From an uncultured Senegalimassilia sp. (GTDB lineage Bacteria > Actinomycetota > Coriobacteriia > Coriobacteriales > Eggerthellaceae), in contig CAKTWI010000024.1 of NCBI GenBank assembly GCA_934630815.1, forward strand, positions 1-35,231: a stretch of DNA of 35,231 nucleotides. The letters run 5' to 3'. Every line of letters starts with the position of its first letter. Within the stretch, counting starts at the first letter, position 1. Below are positions 17,856 through 23,669 of this stretch, one piece after another. The notes beneath the pieces were generated by a model. The model made no database searches. It worked only from the letters and a program-made list of their open reading frames with translations, and was not told where the DNA came from. Both the position numbers and the translations under genes were made by a program.

Positions 17856-19580
17856 CTACTCAGCTCGATTTCCCGCAAGGAAATCGAGCAGTTCTTGCCT
17901 GGAGTGCACATCAAGCTTTGAGTAAATGGCCCTCAGGTGCGTGCGCACGGTGTTCTTCGAGATGGTCAGATGCTCGGCGATCCAGTTCGCGCTGCGGCCT
18001 TGGGCGAACAGGTCGAGGATCTCCAGCTCGCGAGCGGAAAGACCGTACACGGGGTTCGACGGATCGCACGATGCGGAAGCATCTTGCCCATCGTACACGC
18101 CAGCCAAGGGCGCACCATCGCCATCCTGCGAAAGAGGGCCGTGCATACCCCGCGTCACAGCGCTGCCAGCTGCAGCATCGCCGCCCCCGACCGAAGCCGT
18201 CACCTCCTTACGAGGCGCGGCCCCTGAAGCGCCGGAAACCGATGCCCCGCCGGCCACCGAACCATTCGCCACCGTCGGAGCCGCCGCGCAAGCCCGACAT
18301 GCGGCGCAAGCATCCGCCGAACGCGCACGCGCCGCCGCCTCGCTGTCCACCGAACGGGCCATGATCCGCTTCAAATCGTTCTCCGGGAACACATACACCA
18401 GCACAAGCACCACCAGAAACGCAAGCGCCATGCCCACGCCCATGCGCACAATGCCGTCCACATAATATGGTTGCAGAAAACCGCCAACGGCCCACCCTGC
18501 GAGCGAGGCGACGAAGTACACGCCCTGACCGATGCCGAACACCCGCACGGCAGAGAAATCATAACGAAACGCCATGTATGCCATAAAGCAGGAGAACACC
18601 ATCCAAAGGCACTCCTTGCCCACCGACAAGAACGCGACATCGAAGCCGAAGCAGGAAAGCAGCATCATAGCGATACCGAGGACGATCAAGCCCGAATACA
18701 CCCTGCGTGCGCCGCGCACCGTATCCCCATGATTGACCACCGCAACGATGACGATGGCAAGCAGACCCACGCAAAACACGATGAGGGTGCCTGAGCGCGC
18801 GAACACATCGGCATTGCCGATCATCGACGTGATGCCCTTGCCCACGCCTGCGGTGAACGCGACCAAAGCCGAAGCAGCCACTAACTTGCGATACATGTGC
18901 CGCTCAGGAGACCGGCGCGCCATGAGCTCGCCTTCGGTCGGCGCAGCGGAGGGAAACGGATCGGCATCGCCCATGGTAAGCAGCAAAGTCGACACGATCG
19001 GCAATGCCGCGATGAACAGAAGCCTGAGCTCGGGCGGGATGCCGACGCCGACGTAATACAGAAACGCCGCGAGCAAAAGGGAGATACCGCCGGCGGTGAG
19101 CGAATCGCCCAACGAGATGGAACCGTAGATGCACCCTGCCTTCAAGCACAGCACGGACGTGCCCACGCCCGTGAGCAATGCGGCGATCACGAAAAACGGG
19201 CCGCCGCCCATAACCACGGAATAGCCGAGCAAAACGGTGAACAGCGAGGCCGTGCACGCACCGGCGATCACGAACGCCCGTCGCTCGAGAAGGCTGGTGA
19301 CCTGCCGCCACATCGCCGCAGCGGCGAACATGCTGCAGGCGATTCCCGCAGTTGAGAGCAGGTACATCTGCAACACGAACGGCGTTTGGTCGCCGGTTGG
19401 GAACATGCGCATGATCTCGGTGGAGTTGTAGCACAGCCAGATCCAAGCCCACCACGCGCCGAAACCCAGGAAACGCAGGTACGCCCATTGCTCGGCGATG
19501 GGCGTAGGCGCAGCAGGACCGCCCTTCACGCCTCGTTTGCCCATATCCGGCCCCACAGGCTTCTCAACGGTATCCCCCAT
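17856..19580 (-). CDS. Membrane-bound LuxR-family transcriptional regulator with MFS-like sensor half
   Basis: A 574-residue protein. Residues about 20-400 hold about 12 membrane helices resembling an MFS fold (for example FLGFGAWWAWIWLCYNSTE, ISLLLAAFLYYVGVG, MALAFLVVLVLVYVF). A long Ala/Gly/Ser-rich linker (about 415-510) follows, including a cysteine cluster CAACRAC. The C-terminal LuxR helix-turn-helix contains LSARELEILDLFAQGRSANW and TISKNTVRTHLRAIYSKLDV. Such proteins are abundant in Eggerthellaceae and sit beside reductase genes they are thought to control. The start at 19580 has AAGGGGGGA; an in-frame TTG at 19610 is less likely. It lies downstream of the reductase operon on the same strand, behind a terminator, so it probably has its own promoter. 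Ligand unknown. Confidence 0.9.
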   Translation of the reverse strand: MGDTVEKPVGPDMGKRGVKGGPAAPTPIAEQWAYLRFLGFGAWWAWIWLCYNSTEIMRMFPTGDQTPFVLQMYLLSTAGIACSMFAAAAMWRQVTSLLERRAFVIAGACTASLFTVLLGYSVVMGGGPFFVIAALLTGVGTSVLCLKAGCIYGSISLGDSLTAGGISLLLAAFLYYVGVGIPPELRLLFIAALPIVSTLLLTMGDADPFPSAAPTEGELMARRSPERHMYRKLVAASALVAFTAGVGKGITSMIGNADVFARSGTLIVFCVGLLAIVIVAVVNHGDTVRGARRVYSGLIVLGIAMMLLSCFGFDVAFLSVGKECLWMVFSCFMAYMAFRYDFSAVRVFGIGQGVYFVASLAGWAVGGFLQPYYVDGIVRMGVGMALAFLVVLVLVYVFPENDLKRIMARSVDSEAAARARSADACAACRACAAAPTVANGSVAGGASVSGASGAAPRKEVTASVGGGDAAAGSAVTRGMHGPLSQDGDGAPLAGVYDGQDASASCDPSNPVYGLSARELEILDLFAQGRSANWIAEHLTISKNTVRTHLRAIYSKLDVHSRQELLDFLAGNRAE

Positions 19581-19648
19581 GATCCCCCCTTGGTAAAAGC
19601 CCCTCCCCAACGGGACTTTGTCGTCAATTCAGCCCGATGGTATCACAT

Positions 19649-19658
19649 GACCCGGGTC
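19649..19658. promoter_or_regulatory. Short palindrome upstream of the LuxR-type regulator
   Basis: GACCCGGGTC is a perfect 10-bp palindrome about 70 nt upstream of the regulator start, just after the operon terminator. It could be an operator, but the sequence is short and may occur by chance in GC-rich DNA. Confidence 0.2.
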
Positions 19659-19659
19659 G

Positions 19660-19702
19660 TAAAGCAAAGCGGGCGCCTGGGCTTGTTACCCAAACGCCCG
19701 CT
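19660..19702 (-). terminator. Terminator of the molybdenum reductase operon
   Basis: AGCGGGCG (19668-19675) pairs with CGCCCGCT (19695-19702), with an inner TGGG/CCCA helix. TTTGCTTTAC follows on the minus strand. It lies 22 nt after the NapH-like stop codon. Confidence 0.85.
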
Positions 19703-19724
19703 AACGCGTACAGCCAAGCCGCCC

Positions 19725-20624
19725 CTACTTGAACTCGATCGACGCCGTGGGGCAGCGTTTCGCGCACTCGCCGCAACGCGTGCACATGCCCAGCTGGGCG
19801 GAAACATCCGAAGCGTGCAGATCGATATGCTCGGCGCAGGCGACGGTGCAGACATCGCACGCCACCCCCTTCGAGGCGCGCAAGCACGTATCCGCGTTGA
19901 CATGCGGACGGAACCTTACGGCGAACCGCCCGAATATGCCGAGCAGGCCCGCCACCGGGCACACGTTCATGCACCACTTGCGGCACAAGACCAGCTCGAC
20001 AGCGAGCGCGATGGGAAACACGAGCACCGAAGCGGTCATCTGCTTATCGACGATGAGATGCCACAACGAAGCGACGCTGCCGAACGTAAGCCCTATCGGG
20101 CACACAAGGCAGAACAACGGAAGACCGGCGACAAGGGCGCACACGAGCACCGCAACCAACACCCAGGTGCGGCTATCCTTCGCGATGCCGCGCAGGTTTT
20201 CCTTTAGATCGAACGCGGACGCAACTCCCGCGCAAGACGCGCAACCGCCCTCGCAGCCCTGATCGCTCAAACTGGCCGGCTTGGGATCTCGCTTAAAAAA
20301 ACGCCTGATCACCGGCGCCGGGCAGCCCCACGCGCACCATGCGCGCCCGAATAGGAGCGAAAACACCAGCACCACACCGGCTGAAATAGCCGCGATCGGG
20401 ATGAACAACTTCGCCGTGAACATGGCCTCAAGGCCGCCGAGCGGGCACAGCAGGTTAAACTGTCCGATGCCGAACGACGAGGGCGTGCCCAAGCCGCAAT
20501 CGAACGCCAACGATGCCAGCACCGCGACGAGCACCGCCGTCAGGGTCACGCGACGGGCGAGCACCATGCGACGGCCCTGCGCACGGCCGCGGCCCTGCGC
20601 CGTTTCCTTTTCCTCCATACCCAT
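19725..20624 (-). CDS. NapH/CcoG-like membrane 4Fe-4S protein
   Basis: A 299-residue inner-membrane protein with about four helices that probably takes electrons from quinol and passes them to the NapG-like partner. It shows the NapH-type cysteine motifs CAWGCPAP (about residue 97), CLVCPIG and CMNVCPVAG next to helices. At the C-terminus are two 4Fe-4S sites: an irregular one (CDVCTVAC with an upstream Cys) and a standard CTRCGECAKRCP. An extra cysteine group GCEGGCASC lies in the loop after the first motif. The start at 20624 immediately follows the TAG stop of the NapG-like gene with no gap, so translation is coupled. It is the last gene of the operon. Confidence 0.85.
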   Translation of the reverse strand: MGMEEKETAQGRGRAQGRRMVLARRVTLTAVLVAVLASLAFDCGLGTPSSFGIGQFNLLCPLGGLEAMFTAKLFIPIAAISAGVVLVFSLLFGRAWCAWGCPAPVIRRFFKRDPKPASLSDQGCEGGCASCAGVASAFDLKENLRGIAKDSRTWVLVAVLVCALVAGLPLFCLVCPIGLTFGSVASLWHLIVDKQMTASVLVFPIALAVELVLCRKWCMNVCPVAGLLGIFGRFAVRFRPHVNADTCLRASKGVACDVCTVACAEHIDLHASDVSAQLGMCTRCGECAKRCPTASIEFK

Positions 20625-21245
20625 CTATGCCTCGACCCCCTTGGCCATCTGCCTTGCCGTCGCCACGCGGATCCCGCGCTCATCGCCGCCGGAAAACGAC
20701 GTGTTGACGTTCGCCGGGCAGATTCGCACGCATTCTCCGCATCCGTTGCATTTCGAATCGTCCACGACGGGACGTCGCTCGTCGTCGAACGAAAGCGCGC
20801 CATACGGGCAGGCATCCACGCAAATGCCGCATGAGCCGGGCGTCGCAAACGCCAGACAACGCTCGGGCAATACCTGCGCGCCGCCGATGCGACCCTTTTC
20901 GGGCGCATACGGATCGACGCTGCCGATGGCCTCGGTCGGGCACACCTGCCGGCACAGATCGCAGAACGTGCAGCTGCCGGCGCGGAAATCAAGCGCCGGG
21001 GTTCGCACGGCCAGCACGCCGGCCTTGATGCCAAGCGGGTACAACACATCGGTCGGGCACACGCTGATGCAGCGGTCGCATCGTATGCAGCGCGCCATGA
21101 ACTCGGCCTCGTCGGCCGCGCCGGGCGGGCGCAGCGTATCGCAAGAAGCCGCACAAGGACGGGCCGCAGCGCCGATGCCGGCGCCCACGGCGAGCGCAGC
21201 CGCGCCGAGAACGAACGCGCGGCGGCTCGGATTCGCTGGTTTCAT
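20625..21245 (-). CDS. NapG-like Tat-exported ferredoxin with four 4Fe-4S clusters
   Basis: A 206-residue electron carrier expected on the outer face of the membrane. The N-terminus NPSRRAFVLG plus an Ala/Gly-rich hydrophobic stretch is a twin-arginine signal. Four cysteine sets follow: CIRCDRCISVCP (about 53-64), CTFCDLCRQVCP, CGICVDACP (first Cys a little upstream) and CNGCGECVRICP near the C-terminus. This matches NapG/MauM-type proteins that accept electrons from NapH. The start at 21245 is chosen because the Tat signal begins there and AAAGGGG precedes it; an in-frame start at 21308 lies inside torD. It is placed 11 nt after the TorD-like gene and directly abuts the NapH-like gene. Confidence 0.88.
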   Translation of the reverse strand: MKPANPSRRAFVLGAAALAVGAGIGAAARPCAASCDTLRPPGAADEAEFMARCIRCDRCISVCPTDVLYPLGIKAGVLAVRTPALDFRAGSCTFCDLCRQVCPTEAIGSVDPYAPEKGRIGGAQVLPERCLAFATPGSCGICVDACPYGALSFDDERRPVVDDSKCNGCGECVRICPANVNTSFSGGDERGIRVATARQMAKGVEA

Positions 21246-21256
21246 AGCACACCCCT

Positions 21257-21961
21257 TTACGCAGCGAGCAGCGGCAATTCGTCCGACACGCAGGTCAGCG
21301 CATCGCACGCCTGCTCAAGCGCGCCTTGGCACACCTTCAGCATGCCCGTATAGAACGTGGTCTTCGCATACTCTTCCGCCGCTTCCTGAAGCTGCCCAAT
21401 CCAATTGAGCAGATGCTGCTCAATGAAACGGCGCTGACGCTTCACGTTCTTGATGGCGTCCAGATTCTGCCCATCGCGGATCAGAGCCGCAGCCTTCGCG
21501 TTCATATGCGCCAGATACTCCAACTCGAAGGAAATGTGGTCCTCCGGCTCATGCAGGTCGGGGTTGACCTTGAATCCATCTTGGATGAACCAATCGATCA
21601 CCTCATCGCGCGTGCCGCCCATCATGATGTGATCCTCGCTGGTGAACACGCTCTCGTAGGGCACAGCAGAGCGCCTCTCCTGAGAGAACACGCCTGCCGC
21701 CAGGAAGATGCGCGCGTACTCCACGGCAAGCTGGCTGCGGCGATCGCCTGCGCTGAACTTGAAATACCGGCGCAGAAGGTTGTAGCCGCGGTCGAGCGCC
21801 TCGTTACCGGTATTCTCGGGCCACTGACCCCCTGCCAGCTCGGCGATGGCCTCCTCGGTCAGCTCCTTGTAAAACACCTGGGAAAGGAACGTGAACGTGT
21901 CGACGTTCGCATCCAGGAACTCAAGCATCTCCTCGGTGGTGGTTTTCTCGTCCTCGGTCAT
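21257..21961 (-). CDS. TorD/DmsD family cytoplasmic chaperone
   Basis: A 234-residue all-helical protein that should bind the Tat signal of the molybdopterin subunit and hold it until the cofactor is inserted. Typical segments are FLSQVFYKELTEEAIAEL near the N-terminus, VEYARIFLAAG, AVPYESVF and the family motif EPEDHISFELEYLAHM (about residues 140-155). The start at 21961 follows AAAGGGGGA; an in-frame TTG at 21982 is less likely. It lies 11 nt before the NapG-like gene, but 245 nt after the DmsC-like gene, and that gap holds two large hairpins. Confidence 0.9.
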   Translation of the reverse strand: MTEDEKTTTEEMLEFLDANVDTFTFLSQVFYKELTEEAIAELAGGQWPENTGNEALDRGYNLLRRYFKFSAGDRRSQLAVEYARIFLAAGVFSQERRSAVPYESVFTSEDHIMMGGTRDEVIDWFIQDGFKVNPDLHEPEDHISFELEYLAHMNAKAAALIRDGQNLDAIKNVKRQRRFIEQHLLNWIGQLQEAAEEYAKTTFYTGMLKVCQGALEQACDALTCVSDELPLLAA

Positions 21962-22014
21962 GCTTCCCCCTTTTTCACTCAAACGGATAAATAACCATGC
22001 TCGTCCATGGTCCT

Positions 22015-22052
22015 ACCTGCGAAGCTTTACGAACGAGTAAAGACTCGCAGGT
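22015..22052. other. Stem-loop in the dmsC-torD gap
   Basis: ACCTGCGA (22015-22022) pairs with TCGCAGGT (22045-22052). After a 2-nt mismatch, CTTTAC pairs with GTAAAG around a 6-nt loop. There is no T-run after it on the minus strand, so it is not a standard terminator. Confidence 0.65.
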
Positions 22053-22073
22053 CAAACCAACGTCGGCGAGGGT

Positions 22074-22166
22074 GCTCGCAGCGCCCCAGGTCGTAGGGAA
22101 CGCGAAGGTGGGCGTACTTGCGATACGCGACCTTTCGAGTTCCCGCAAAGTCGGGGCGCCGCGAGC
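22074..22166. repeat. 93-nt nested palindrome (large structured hairpin)
   Basis: Pairs from outside in: GCTCGC (22074-22079) with GCGAGC (22161-22166); GCGCCCC (22081-22087) with GGGGCGC (22153-22159); an 8/8-nt internal loop; GGGAAC (22096-22101) with GTTCCC (22139-22144); CGAAGGT (22103-22109) with ACCTTTCG (22130-22137, one bulge); GCGTA (22112-22116) with TACGC (22124-22128), 7-nt loop. No coding signal. Confidence 0.8.
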
Positions 22167-22206
22167 GGTTGCAGCGTCGAATAGCGCTTTCGCCGTCAGG
22201 CTGAAG

Positions 22207-23028
22207 CTAGTCGAGCGGCTGCAGGAAGAAATCGAGCAGCGGGGTGCCCACAAGCCACATCGCCACACGCAGAGCGATGGCGCAGACCGCGCCCGCTGCG
22301 GTTGCCGCAACGCCGGCCGCGGTCGCAGACTCGGTCTTCTTCACGGCAAGCGCACCGGCGACAAGCGCGATGACGATGCACGCGAACGTGGCGGCGATCC
22401 ATGCGGTGCAGCCGGGCTTAGCGTTGCCCAGCCATGCGCCGGCGTAGACGAAGAACGCGATGGAGCACACAGCGGCTACTGCAGAGCAGGCGACCGTCAG
22501 CACGCCCGCAAAGCTCACGGATGCGTCCTCATCCTTCGCAACGGCCTTGAGCAGTAGGTTCAAACCCGCGCCGGCAACGGCGGCCGTGGCCCAGTAGGAC
22601 AGAGGCAAGGCAATGGTCATCCACGCCTGACGAGCCTCCATCATGTAGGAGTAACCGCACATGAACGGGAAGATGATGGCGATGACCATCGTCACGACGC
22701 CGACGATCCTCGTGCCGGATTCGCCGGACTTGCGCACGAGCATGACCAGGTAGATCAGCGCCAGCACGATCAGCACGCCGATAAGGGCGGCCTCGACGAA
22801 AATACCGGACGTGGGATGGTTGAGCGCCTCGAAGATGCGATCGATGTGCTTAAGGTGCGTTACCGAGGCGACGCCGCCAACGGCCAGAAGCACGATCGCC
22901 ACAATCGTCTCGACCTTCGTGGGCAACGGGCTTTTCTTCGCCAGGGCGCCCATCATGGACGTCGCGAACAGCCAGGCGCCCGCACCGCTGATGACGGTGA
23001 ACAAAACCAGGGACCATTGGGCTTCCAT
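22207..23028 (-). CDS. DmsC-like membrane anchor of a molybdopterin reductase
   Basis: A 273-residue, eight-helix inner-membrane protein that anchors the catalytic pair and oxidises menaquinol. The N-terminus WSLVLFTVISGAGAWLF and the following helix pair with HLKHIDRIFEALNHPTSG match DmsC (first helix and the His/Arg region near the quinol site). The rest is hydrophobic and rich in Ala and Val, with YMMEARQAW in a loop. The start at 23028 overlaps the DmsB stop by one base (TAATG), so the two are translationally coupled. It is the third gene after the catalytic subunit, in the usual A-B-C order. Confidence 0.88.
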   Translation of the reverse strand: MEAQWSLVLFTVISGAGAWLFATSMMGALAKKSPLPTKVETIVAIVLLAVGGVASVTHLKHIDRIFEALNHPTSGIFVEAALIGVLIVLALIYLVMLVRKSGESGTRIVGVVTMVIAIIFPFMCGYSYMMEARQAWMTIALPLSYWATAAVAGAGLNLLLKAVAKDEDASVSFAGVLTVACSAVAAVCSIAFFVYAGAWLGNAKPGCTAWIAATFACIVIALVAGALAVKKTESATAAGVAATAAGAVCAIALRVAMWLVGTPLLDFFLQPLD

Positions 23029-23669
23029 TAGTCGACGCTCCCTTCAGTGGTCATGTACTTCGACGTGGTCTGATGCACGTCCTCCCCTGCCCACTTCGCG
23101 ATCTTCGGGGAAAGGATGTAGGCAGAGATGGGGCCGTTGCCCACGTCGGGCAGATGATGGATGGATTCGGCCGGATACTTCGCCAGCTCTTTCGAGACGT
23201 CGGAGTTCGGGTCGTCCAGATCGCCGTAGAAACGCGCCGTGCCGCAGCAGTTCTTCACGCACGCGGGCTTCTCGCCGGCGCTGGTCAGATGGCTGCACAT
23301 GGTGCACTTCTCGACGACCTTCTGCTCCTTGTTCCAGGAACGCACGCCGTAAGGGCACGCCATCATGCAGTAACGGCAGCCTATGCACTTCGACTTGTCG
23401 ACGAGCACCTTGCCCGTCTCCTCATCGCGATAGCTGGCGCCGGTCGGGCACACGTGCACGCACGGGGCGCCTTCGCACTGCTGGCACTGCACGGGAAGCC
23501 AATACGTCTGCACATCGGGGAACACGCCGGCGGGCTCGATTTGCAGCACCTTGTTCCAGCGCTCGCCCATCGCGATATCGTTCTCCATCTTGCACGCCAC
23601 CTCGCAGCTGTAGCAGCCGATGCAGCGATCAAGGTTCACTACCAAGCAATTACGCGCCATAAACGGCAT
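23028..23669 (-). CDS. DmsB-like electron-transfer subunit, four 4Fe-4S clusters
   Basis: A 213-residue iron-sulfur protein that carries electrons from the membrane anchor to the molybdopterin subunit. Cysteine sets: CIGCYSCEVACK (about 15-26), CQQCEGAPCVHVCP, CIGCRYCMMACP and CTMCSHL with a later CVKNC, as in DmsB/NrfC/PhsB proteins. No signal peptide is seen; it is expected to ride out with the Tat-bearing catalytic subunit. Its start at 23669 has GGAGGGGG 5 nt upstream and overlaps the end of the catalytic gene by 20 nt; a start at 23660 is also possible. The longer open frame to 23825 is a shadow. Confidence 0.92.
   Translation of the reverse strand: MPFMARNCLVVNLDRCIGCYSCEVACKMENDIAMGERWNKVLQIEPAGVFPDVQTYWLPVQCQQCEGAPCVHVCPTGASYRDEETGKVLVDKSKCIGCRYCMMACPYGVRSWNKEQKVVEKCTMCSHLTSAGEKPACVKNCCGTARFYGDLDDPNSDVSKELAKYPAESIHHLPDVGNGPISAYILSPKIAKWAGEDVHQTTSKYMTTEGSVD

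Noticed and set aside
22057..22171. Integron attC-like site, because CCAAC and GGTTG flank the 93-nt palindrome
   Set aside because: The outer boxes do not match the attC consensus (RYYYAAC and GTTRRRY), there is no integrase or cassette array, and the flanking genes are one functional operon.
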